Shown: positions 1 to 10,329 of the stretch, piece by piece
How positions within the stretch are numbered: the stretch's first letter is position 1
Layout: every line of letters begins with the position of its first letter
Source: Hyphomonas sp.
GTDB lineage: Bacteria > Pseudomonadota > Alphaproteobacteria > Caulobacterales > Hyphomonadaceae
Length of the DNA stretch: 10,329 bases
NCBI GenBank assembly: GCA_024743015.1
Contig: JANSXJ010000103.1
Coordinates: 1 to 10,329, forward strand
Direction: 5' to 3'
Position numbers and translations under genes: made by a program
Notes under the pieces: generated by a model
Told to the model about the DNA's origin: nothing
Database searches by the model: none
Seen by the model: the letters and a program-made list of their open reading frames with translations, nothing else

Positions 1-636
1 AAGCGGTGTCGCCGCGATCATGGGGCCAGATTTTTCCGGTGGGCTCCAGACCTTTTTGCCCATTTCGGTCATCACAACGGTTGGGCAGATCGCGTTCACC
101 TGAATGTTGTGCGGCGCCAACTCAGTCATCAGCGATTTCGTCAGCGCGTTCAGCCCACCCTTGGACGAAGCGTAGGCTGCATGGTCGGCCAGCGCGATAA
201 CACCCGTCTGCGAGGAGATGTTGATGATCTTGCCGGCTCGTTGCGCGATCATGGCTGGCGCGAGCGACTGCGCGAGCAGGAATGGTGCCCGCAGATTGAC
301 GGCCATCGTGCGGTCCCAATCCTCGGCGGAGAACTCAAGCGCGGGGCCAACAAGGGCGACGCCGGCAGAGTTGACGAGGATATCGATGCACGGGTGGATC
401 GCCAGCGCCTCACGCGCCAACAGTCGGCACCCTTCAACGCTTGCAAGGTCGGCGACGATGGTGCGGCAGCCCGTCCTGTCGGCAAGTGCGTCCAGGCGCT
501 CTGCGGATTGGCCCGCTCCTATGACCTTCGCGCCCGCTTCGGTGAACACCGAGACAATCTCAGCACCGATGCCCGAGGACGCGCCGGTGACCAGTGCCGT
601 CTTGCCGGAGATTGAAAAGCGATCCTTCCAGCTCAC
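1..636 (-). CDS. Short-chain dehydrogenase/reductase, L-xylulose reductase-like (3' end outside window)
   Basis: Partial: 212 codons are present with no stop before the window edge; about 30-40 C-terminal residues of a ~250-residue SDR are missing. Visible motifs: cofactor-binding TGASSGIG at residues 17-24, NSAG at 89-92 (classical NNAG), VNLRA with Asn114, catalytic Ser142 in NISSQ, and Tyr155/Lys159 in YASSK, so the Asn-Ser-Tyr-Lys tetrad is intact. The stretch from PTVVMT (185-190) through MG, W and P to the PL at 211-212 resembles the same region of dicarbonyl/L-xylulose reductase (DCXR), as does SSQ. Known for that family: NAD(P)-linked interconversion of ketopentoses and pentitols. Inferred role: cytoplasmic oxidation of a polyol or reduction of a ketose. 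The start is GTG at 636, chosen because GGAG lies 8 bases upstream and the preceding gene stops 4 bases before it. Last visible gene of the minus-strand operon. Exact substrate unknown. Confidence 0.9.
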   Translation of the reverse strand, partial: MSWKDRFSISGKTALVTGASSGIGAEIVSVFTEAGAKVIGAGQSAERLDALADRTGCRTIVADLASVEGCRLLAREALAIHPCIDILVNSAGVALVGPALEFSAEDWDRTMAVNLRAPFLLAQSLAPAMIAQRAGKIINISSQTGVIALADHAAYASSKGGLNALTKSLMTELAPHNIQVNAICPTVVMTEMGKKVWSPPEKSGPMIAATPL

Positions 637-3600
637 CGGTTCACTCCAGATTTGTGTGATTGGCGCGCATCGTGTCCGGCGGGATCCTTAGCTTGTCACG
701 CAAATGCAGGATGAGCAGTTCGAAGAAAATGAACTGGGTCGCTTCGAACAGCGAACCCATGGGCAAGATGGATGTCGGTGCGCCCCGATCGTTGGCCATG
801 GTCTGGGCTGGCAGATGAATGAGGTGATCAGCCGACTGCGGCGCTGCACCAGCTGGTTCCGCGGTCACGCACATGGTCGCCGCGCCGGCACTCTTTGCGG
901 CCGATAGAAGCGCTGAAACCGTCGAAAAATCGCCAGGTCCAGCGCTGACGATCAGCAGATCGCCTGCGCCTATCGGCGGCGTTGTCATGTCGCCAACGAC
1001 ATGGGCATCGAGGCCGAGATGAAACAGCCGCATGGCTAGAGACTTCATCATCAGCCCCTCGCGTCCGACACCGTACAGAGCGATGCGCTTTGTCTGCTCG
1101 ATGGGACCGGCCATGACGTGCAATTGGTCGGGGAGCGCCGCATCCAGCACGTCTCCCACTTCGAACAAGGCCTGTCTGGCGGTTTCCTGTCCGATCATTC
1201 CGCCGCCTGCTGGTTGCCATAAGTGAGCTTTGGCATGACTGCAGCGAGAGCCGCGTCGGTCAGACCGGTGTCCTCTAGAAAATCGAAGATCGTGTAGCGG
1301 CGCCGGATGAAGGCGGCCGCGCGCATCGTTCGCATCAGATGACCGGCATCGACGCCGATATGCGCCCCGTGTGTTGGAGCACCAGCTCGTTGCAGCATGG
1401 TGACCATTGTATCAGCGCGAAGCAGATGATCCCTCAGTCGCGTGCGCAGGGCTGGCCATGTTGCCATGATGTGAAGAAGACGTTCTCGTTGCTGCGGTTG
1501 GCCAATGTGTTTCGCGGCAACCTCCACCATCGCCTTGTTGGCGATGGAGGGATCGGCGATAGCCTGTCTTGCGGCCACGTGCTTTCCTGAAAGATTGGAT
1601 GATGATGCAAGCACCGCGTCAACATCAAGGCCCGTCAGATCCTGATCGAGAAGCCAGTCGAACAGTGCAAGCACCGCAACGCAGCCTACCGAAACCGCTG
1701 CACCATGGCTGACTTTCCTGCCTTCATACGTGTGGCCTTCCATTTCCCACATGTGGGCAATCTGGTGGTCTGCACCTGACGCCGGTCGTGACGAGCCATG
1801 GAATTCCATCGCGAAGCCCACGGCGGTCAACCCGACAAAAAGACGGGCAACCGCATCGGGGTCGCTGGCCGCGATTCCCTGAGAGCCCGAAAGCCAGAAG
1901 CGCAAATGATCTTGAACGAGTGGCCAGGCCAGATCGTCAATCGGTTCAACGCCCAGTGCGTCGGCAAGCAGCCAATCGCCGCCTGCCGGCACCTTTCCAG
2001 CCAGGTCGCCATAGCCCCAACCGTTCATTTCTGCGGGCGCCGCCGCAATCACCTCCAGATCAGCCACCATTGCGATTGGTGCGCGTGTCGGGATGGTCAT
2101 CTTGAAGCCGTCCCGCGCCAACGGCGCTCCCGCGCTGGTGTAGCCATCCATTGAAGCCGCTGTCGCCACGGTCACATAGGGGCGATCGGTTTCCTTCGCC
2201 GCCCACTTGACCAGATCATTGATGACGCCAGAACCAACGGAAACTGGAAACATGCTCGAATCAGAGGCGAGACGCGCCCTGAAAGGCTCCGCCTCCTCGA
2301 CTGAAGCCACGGGGAGCGGGTCGCTCGGCAAAACCAGCGTCTCCACGTCAAAGCCACTGGATTGCAGTGACTCCACCACCGGGGCACCGGCAGCAGCGAA
2401 GCCGGCATCGTCCGCCATTACCAGCACGCGCGATGCGCCTCCGACCGTTGCCATTGCGCGCCTGACGACCTGGCCGGTCTCGGCAAGCGCACCGTGACCG
2501 ATGATCACTTCATGCGTGACCTTCGATCTGGCCACTGCCGGGTCGATGAGTTCGGTGATCTGTGCGGACCAACTGGTCAAAGTTCACATGCCTTCGTCAG
2601 AGTGCTTGCCCATCGGCACCGAACCGATGAAGGCGCTCGGGTGGAAACGCGAGTCGTACTTGATCTCCCTGGTTCACCGTGTCTTCGCCATCGGTCTTGA
2701 TGACGATTTGCTCGCCATCTTCGGAGCGAGCGTAAAGATAGCTCTCTCCGCCAAGCTGTTCCTTCACCGTCACCTGCACAGGCAGTCCTGTTTCGGCGAT
2801 GCGCACATGCTCGGGCCGAATGCCGATCTTGGCTGCTCCCGCACCGCCGACGACCTCGCCGAGCTTGCTCTGCGCCGCCATGATGTTCATCGCGGGCGAT
2901 CCGATAAAGCCGGCGACGAACTCGCTTGCGGGCTTGTTGTACAACTCCAGAGGCGCACCAACCTGCTCAACCTTACCGCCGTTGAGCACCACGATCTGGT
3001 CGGCCATTGTCATCGCTTCGACCTGATCGTGGGTGACGTAGATCATCGTTGCACCGAGTTCCGTGTGCAGCGACTCAAGCTCGATGCGCATCTGCACCCG
3101 CAGCTTCGCATCGAGGTTGGAAAGCGGTTCGTCGAAAAGAAAAACCTTGGGGTGTTTGACGATTGATCGCCCAATGGCAACGCGCTGGCGCTGGCCGCCA
3201 GACAGCTGTCCCGGCTTCCGATCAAGCAACTCGGACAGCTGGAGAATGCGCGCGGCGTCCTGAACTCTGCGCGCTCGCTCATCGGCTGGTATGCCGTTGA
3301 CCTTCATGCCGAATTCAATGTTCGCCCGAACCGTCATATGGGGATAAAGCGCGTAGGACTGGAAGACCATGGAGAGGTCGCGGTCTGCCGGATTGAGGTC
3401 CGTTACGTCGCGTCCATCGATAGTGATCGTGCCGCGGTCCACACCCTCCAGCCCAGCGATGCAGCGCAGAAGCGTCGACTTTCCGCATCCCGAGGGGCCC
3501 ACAAAAACAACAAAAGCGCCATCGGAAATGTCGAGCGAAACGCCCGACAATGCCTGCAGCGATCCATAGAACTTGTCGATCGTTTCAAGATGCACAGTCG

Positions 3601-6600
3601 CCACGAATTCCTGATCCCCCGCTTCACGGCCAGAGATGCCCCTCCAAACGCCCATACATTTTTATGTTGACAGATACAACTGTTTTTACATTTGTATAGA
3701 CAGAGCGACAAAAATATCGCCTCAATGAGTCACCAAGGGAGGAGACAACCATGAAACTGAAGAGCCTTCTTGCGACCACCGCGCTGTGCGCTGGCATCGC
3801 ATCACCCACTATCGCAGGCGCCTGGAGCCTGGAGGAGGCCGCCGCCCCCTATGCTGGAACGACCGTTGATGTCGTTTTCCTGCTGCGCCCGGGCTACGAG
3901 GCCATCGAAGCGATGTTGCCGGCCTTCGAGGAAGCCACCGGCATTGATGTGAATATCATCAAACATCCCTATGAGAACGCGCTCGGTGAGCAGGTGCGTG
4001 ATTTTGTTGCCGGTGGTGATCTCGATATCGCCCTGATCGATCTCGTTTGGATCGGCAACTTCGTCGAAAATGAGTGGGTCGTCTCCGTCGATGAAATCAT
4101 GGAGACCTATCCGGACATCATCGATCCGGAACTCAACATGGACGACTTCTTCCCGCTCGTGCTGAACGCGTTCGGCGGCTGGAACGACACCATCTATGGC
4201 CTGCCTTTCGACAATTACTCCGGCCTGATGTTCTATAATCGCTGCATGCTTGAAGAGGCTGGTTTCGATGGCCCTCCCGAGACCTGGCAGCAGCTGATGG
4301 ATGAGTATGGCCCGGCTCTGACCACCGGTGATCAATACGCCTACGCGCTGCAGTCCAAGCGCAATGAGACCCAGTCCGCAGACAGCTTCGCCCGCATGCT
4401 GTGGCCTTTCGGCGGCTCGTTCCTTGACGCCGACTTCCGCTCGAACTTGCTGAGTGAAGAGAGCCAGGCCGGTCTTCAGTTCCGCCAGGAACTGATGCAG
4501 TACATGCCAGACGGCATCGTCGCCTTTGACCATGCAGAGACGGTGAACGCGTTCGCCCAAGGCGAGGTCGCCATGATCACCGAATGGTCGGCATTCTACT
4601 CGACAGTTGTCGACCCTGACACGTCGCGTGTTGCTGATTGCGTCGGAATCGCGCCGGAGCCGATGGGACCGGCGGGCCGTAAGCCAGCCCTTGGCGGCTT
4701 CTCGCTGGCCGTCGCCTCTCAGGCCGACGAAAACGAGAAAGCGGCAGCTTGGCTTTTCATCCAGTGGGCAACCTCCGCAGCGAATGCGGTCGAGTACCTT
4801 GAGCGTGGCGGTGTTCCTGCTCGCCAGTCGGCCTATGCTGATCCGGCGCTGGCCGAGACCTACACTTTCATCCCCGCGCTGGTGGAAAGCTGGCAGGATG
4901 GCGTGCCGGAGTTCCGCCCACGCTTCGCCGAATGGCCAGAAATCTCCGAAGTCGTTCAGGAGTGGGGTACCCGGATGATGCTTGGTGAGGTCTCCGTTGA
5001 GGAAGGCGCCGCCGAGATCGGCACCCGGATGGAAGACATCCTGGAATCGGCCGGCTACTACAGCGGCGACAAACCGCTCGCGCAGTAACCGATCTATCAT
5101 CTGAGCTTGTCGGGGCGGCCTCGCGCCGCCCCGATTGTCGCATTCGCCTTTCTGAGGACCAACGCCTATGCGCGGCAAGGCTTCCCGCAAGACGATCTTT
5201 GGGTTTGTCGGCCCCGCGGTCATCGCGCTTGCCGTCATCGGCATTGCGCCGCTCCTCTACGCCGCCTGGACCTCCCTGCATTTCTTCAATCTGACGCGCC
5301 TTCGCCAGCTTCGATTTGTGGGCCTTGAAAACTACGGAACCGTACTGACCGATCCGGTGTTCTGGCAGGCCATGGGCCGCACGTTTTTCCTTCTGGTCAC
5401 ATCCCTGCCTCTACAGATCGCATTGGGTCTGGGCATTGCCCTTGTGCTTCATCAGCCGGGCCTTAGCCTCGTCAAGACGCTGTGCCGGTTGAGTCTCGTG
5501 CTCCCGATGGCCACGACCTATGCAGTTGTCGGCCTGCTTGGCCAAGTCATGTTCAACCAGCGCTTTGGCGTGGTGAATCAGCTGATGGGCGGCGCGGACA
5601 TCAACTGGATCGGCGATCCGACCAATGCATTCATCATGATCGTCTTCTGGGACGTGTGGCAGTGGACGCCCTTCGTGGCACTGGTGCTGCTCGCCGGCCT
5701 CAGCATGGTGCCCGGAGAGATCGAGGAGGCGGCAAAGCTCGAAACCAAGAAGTGGTTCACCATTCTCCGTTACGTGCAACTCCCCTTCCTGATCCCGGGA
5801 CTTGTGGCGGTACTCATTCTGCGTACCGCCGATACGCTGAAGCTGTTCGACATGGTTTTCACGCTCACCCGAGGCGGCCCGGGCGCATCGACCGAGTTCA
5901 TTTCCCTGATGATCCAGCGTGTCGGCTTCCGCGCTTTTGATCAGGGCCTTGCATCGGCGCAGGCAATTATCCTTCTGATCATCACCATCATTCTGGCGCA
6001 GATCTACATCCGCGTCTTCTACAAGGAGGTCTGAGGTAATGAATTTGTCTCAGCGCTCCGCTTTCATTCAGCTGTTGCTGTTGTTCGCAATCATCCTCGT
6101 GTGCGTATTCCCCTTTTACTGGATGGTGACCACGTCGCTGAAAACGCAGGTTGTCGCGCTTGAAGCGCCACCTGTCTGGCTCTTCGAGCCGACGCTCGAC
6201 AATTACCGCGAGGCGCTGTTCGAGGACGGCGTTTTGCAAACGCTGATCAACTCGTTGATCATCGCGATTTCAACCACCGCGCTGGCGTTGGTGCTCGGGA
6301 TACCGGCTGCCTTCGCGCTGGCCCGGTTTGAGTTCCGCGGCAAAAAGGACCTCTGGTTTTGGTTCATTACAAACCGGATGATCTCGCCCATTGTACTGGC
6401 GCTTCCATTCTTTCTGATCGCCCGCAATCTCAACCTGCTCGATCAGCACATCACGCTTATCCTGATCTATCTGACGTTCAACCTGCCCATTGTCATTTGG
6501 ATCGTCACCGATCAGTTTCGCGGAATACCCATTGAACTCGATGAAGCCGCCCGTATGGAAGGTGCGTCACAGTTCACAATCATGAGCAAAATCTGCCTGC

Positions 6601-9600
6601 CGCTCGCCATGCCCGGCGTGGCGGTCTCCGCAATCTTTTCGTTCATCTTCTCATGGAACGAGTTGATGTTTGGCCTGGTGCTGACGCGAACCGACGCCAA
6701 AACCGCGCCAGCGATGGCGGTGTCCTTCATGGAGGGCTACAACCTGCCTTATGGGAAGATCATGGCGACGTCGACCCTCATCGTGATCCCCGTCTTGATC
6801 TTTGCGCTCATTGCTTCCAAGCAGCTTGTCCGAGGCCTCACGATGGGCGCCGTGAAGTGAGGATCAAACGTGTCCCGGAAGCCGAAAACTGAAATTCTCG
6901 ATGCCGAGGAACAGTTGCTTGTCCGCCTTGCCTACGCCTGCGAAGTGCAGGGTCTGACACAGGGGCAGGCTGCCGAAACCTTCGGGATTACACGCCTTCG
7001 GGTCAACAAGGCCCTTGCGGAGGCGCGGGAACGTGGCCTGGTCCGGGTGTCGATCAACTCTCCGCTCGGCGCATGTGTCGAGCTGGAACACGAACTGTGC
7101 GATGCTTTCGATCTCGACAGCGCGACCGTTGCACCTGTCGCCGGCGAGAACTTCAATATTCATACCATTTTGGGTTCCGCGCTTGGGCAGTTTCTGACCC
7201 GGTTTCTGGCGCGCGAGGAGGTATGCCTGTTCGGTATGTCATGGGGTAACACCTTGAACATGGCCACCCGCTTCATTGAGCCTCTGGACCGCCCTGATCT
7301 GGAAATCACATCGGTGATGGGCGGCCTTGCCAAAGGCTCTGACGTCAACAGCTACGAAATCACCACGCGTCTCGCCGACCTGTGCAACGCGGCTCACAGC
7401 TACTTCACCGCGCCGGTCTACACTGCGAGCCTCGAAAGCCGGAACATTCTGCGGGCCCAGCAGGAGTTCCGCCGCTCAATCGAGAAAATCCGCGCGGCAG
7501 ACGGTCTTGCTCTGGCCGCCGGCGACATGGCGAACTCCCTGCTACTCGCAGATGGTCTGCCTGATGATGTGACGATCGCCGAGCTGGTGGAAGCGGGGGC
7601 GGTGGGCGACATCATGGGCTATTTTCTCGACCAGTACGGCCAACCGATCGACCACGAGATCAATCAACGTATCCTCGGTCTCGACATTGAGGATCTTAAT
7701 GACTTGCCCAACGTGATCGTCGCCGCCGGCGGGATCAACAAAGTTCCGATAATCCGCGCGATCTTGAAGCGTGGCTGCGTCAATCATCTTGTTATCGATG
7801 AACGCGCGGCGTTGTGCCTGCTGGAGCCTGTCCGGTGATTGTCGCCGGCATTGATCTGGGCACTTCCGGTATTAAGGTAGCCTTGGTTGATGAGGGCGGA
7901 ACGTGCGTCGCAAGCGCGAGCCGTCCCTCTCCGGTGGACGCACCCCACCCGGGATGGAGCCAGCAGCACCCTGATCAATGGGTGCGGCTTACCTTTGAAA
8001 TCCTTGATGAGCTGGCCACGGATCATGGGCCGTTGATGGCGCGTCTGCGAGCCATATCGCTGTCCGGTCACATGCTCGGTCAGGTGCTTCTCGATACAAG
8101 CGACAGCCCCACAACGCCTTGTATTCTCTGGAACGATCAACGGTCGACCGCTGAATGCGCTGAGCTGCTGGAGCGCGTACCCGATATAGGTTGGCGCACC
8201 AATGGTCAGCCCGATCCGGGGCTAACTGCGCCAAAGTTGCTGTGGCTGGCCAAACATGAACCTGACGCGTTGCGGACCGCAGACACGCTTATGCTGCCCA
8301 AGGACTATGTTCGCCTGCATTTGACAGGAGAGCGGGCAACGGAAGTCACTGATGCGTCTGGAACGATGCTACTCGACTGCGCATCGAGCAGTTGGGATGA
8401 TCAGTTGCTGGCGGTTGTGGGCTGGGATCGCACACGACTGCCACCGCTTCTGAAATCCTGCGACTATGCAGGCCAGCTTCGCTCCGAGCTTTGTGCGCGT
8501 TGGGGGACACCGAACACCGTTATGTTCGCTGCGGGAAGCGGCGACAATTACGCTGGCGCTTTGGGCGTGGGGGCGGCAGTTCCCGGCCGTGCCGCCTTGA
8601 GCATAGGCACGTCGGGTGTCCTGAGCGCCGTCGATGGCAGTTTCCATCCGGCGCCGGACAAGGCGATCCTTACGACGCCCCATGCGGTGGATGGTACGTT
8701 CTTGTCCATGGGTGTGGTGATGGCGGCGACCCAGGCGCTGGACTGGCTGGCGCGGCTCACCGGTACGCCCGCTGGGGAGTTGGCGGGGCTGGCCGCACAG
8801 CTGACGCCGCATGAGATCGAGCGTTGCCCGGTATCCCGAGCATCGATCACCGGGGTCCGGACGCCGGACAACCGGCCAGACGCATCCGGATTCATCGGCG
8901 GGCTTAGAGGAGGGCACAGCAAAGCCGAACTCGCCTACAGCATCATGGAGGGCGTGGCGATGCAGTTTCTCGCCGCCTATCGCGCGCAACGCGCGTCGAA
9001 AGTCCCCATTGCATCAATCCAGGCAGTGGGCGGCGGAACGCGTTCCGTATTCTGGACCGGCCTCATAGCCACCTTGCTCGAAACAACCTTGGCGGTGCCT
9101 AGACAAGGCGAACTCGCCGCATGTTTGGGCGCAGCCCGCATGGCTGCAGCCGCACTGGACCCGACAAACGCCAAAAGCATCTTGGGCGCTGTGCCGGTCT
9201 CAACCAGGAAGATTGAGCCGAACCGGGTGCTGCACGAGGCGTTGCATGATCGCTTCGAGATGCATCTTAGGCTGCCGTTCGCGACATAGGGCGTGATGTT
9301 GGCAACCATCGACCCTGCTGACGCCCTTGGCTGAATTTGACGGCCGGAGCCGCTCTTTATTAGCCAAGCAGAACATTTGTGGGCTCCGGCGCGTCGATAT
9401 CGCCAAGCTTCTGGGTTTCGGCTCTGAGTTGCGGCTGTACGGAGTTTGGCATGCGTGTTTCCTCTATGCTTGTGTCTTCGCAGACGTCGTTCCGCACACT
9501 CAGCAAGTCTTAGTCCCCCCCCCCCCCCGGCATTTTTCTTTTGTGGCAGAGCGGCTTGCATCCGCTTCGGGGGTGTCTAGAGCACGTCTGGTTCAGGTTG

Positions 9601-10329
9601 GTTCATATCCGGCGTTTTTGAAGCAGTCGGTGCATTCGTGCGGTGACGGGGTTGGGACCAACCGGCCAACATGACGCCATGTGTCTTCAACGGATCGTTT
9701 TTGTGCCGTGCGCATCCAGTGCTTGATCTTGGAGAAGCTCTGCTCGATCGGGTTGAGGTCCGTCGAATATGGCGGCAGGAAACACAGCCGCGCGTCAGCG
9801 GCGTTGATAGCCGCGCGGACGGCCTTTGATTGGTGACTGCCCAGATTGTCCATAACGACGATGTCACCTGCATGAAGGGTGGGCACCAGATGCTGTTCGA
9901 CCCAGGCCCGGAAGCATTCGCCATTGATCGGGCCGTCAAACACGCAAGGCGCGTTCCGAAGTTTCCGCAACGCCGCACCAAGATGAACGCTTCGTTAGCT
10001 CTGATCGGTACCCGGCGACACGGCCCCCGAACGCCTTTTCCGGCGAACAGGATACCAAGCCGCCAATAGGCGAGCCGGCCACGCGCATCGGCCGATCCGC
10101 GCAACTTCCTGCACAGGACAGCGTCGTCACGATCCGGTTGGTGGCGCTGAAAGACAGACCGACAAAGGTTCGCCAATTGGCGCGCTCGGCTCTCCGCGAG
10201 GCCATGCCGTTCAATCGGGGCCCGAGCATCGCGCTTCTGTCGACGTTCGGTTGCTCACATTCGGACATGTCCAAGCCATTGGGGGCTCAGCAACCGTGAG
10301 ATACGATCGCCGCCAGACGGTCTCACAAG

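Overview
The window looks like chromosomal or plasmid DNA of an alphaproteobacterium, probably of the Hyphomicrobiales (Rhizobiales) or a relative. The coding sequence is GC-rich, the genes are tightly packed with 4-base stop/start overlaps, and GTG and TTG starts are common. The locus type, a MalEFGK-like sugar/polyol ABC importer beside an FGGY kinase and a SorC-type regulator, is frequent in that group. The species cannot be named from the sequence.

Layout: positions 1-3604 hold four genes on the minus strand. In transcription order they are an ABC transporter ATPase (3604 to 2597), a glycerol-1-phosphate-dehydrogenase/AraM-like polyol-phosphate dehydrogenase (2580 to 1195), a SIS-domain isomerase of the HxlB type (1198 to 641) and a short-chain dehydrogenase resembling L-xylulose reductase (636 to 1), which runs off the window edge. 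A 146-base AT-rich divergent control region (3605-3750) carries a near-perfect 24-base dyad and a promoter-like element. From 3751 to 9289 five genes lie on the plus strand: periplasmic substrate-binding protein, two inner-membrane permeases, a SorC-family sugar-responsive regulator and a xylulokinase-like FGGY kinase.

How the genes fit together: the two divergent operons look like one catabolic unit. The binding protein, two permeases and distant ATPase would form a type I sugar/polyol importer. Two dehydrogenases, a sugar-phosphate isomerase and an FGGY kinase would convert the substrate to a central-pathway sugar phosphate, and the SorC protein would sense a phosphorylated intermediate and act at the intergenic dyad. 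The xylulose-reductase-like SDR plus xylulokinase-like kinase point to a pentitol or related polyol. The AraM-like dehydrogenase and the HxlB-like isomerase (no hexulose-phosphate synthase is visible) are not part of the textbook pentitol route, and several substrate-site motifs deviate from the family pattern, so the true substrate is open.

From 9290 to the end there is no intact gene. A 303-base intergenic stretch holds hairpins, a possible 30-codon minus-strand ORF and an unbroken run of 14 C. It is followed by insertion-sequence debris: the C-terminal half of an IS630-type transposase joined to what looks like the N-terminal part of an IS3-type OrfB in another frame. The catabolic unit therefore ends at a mobile-element scar.
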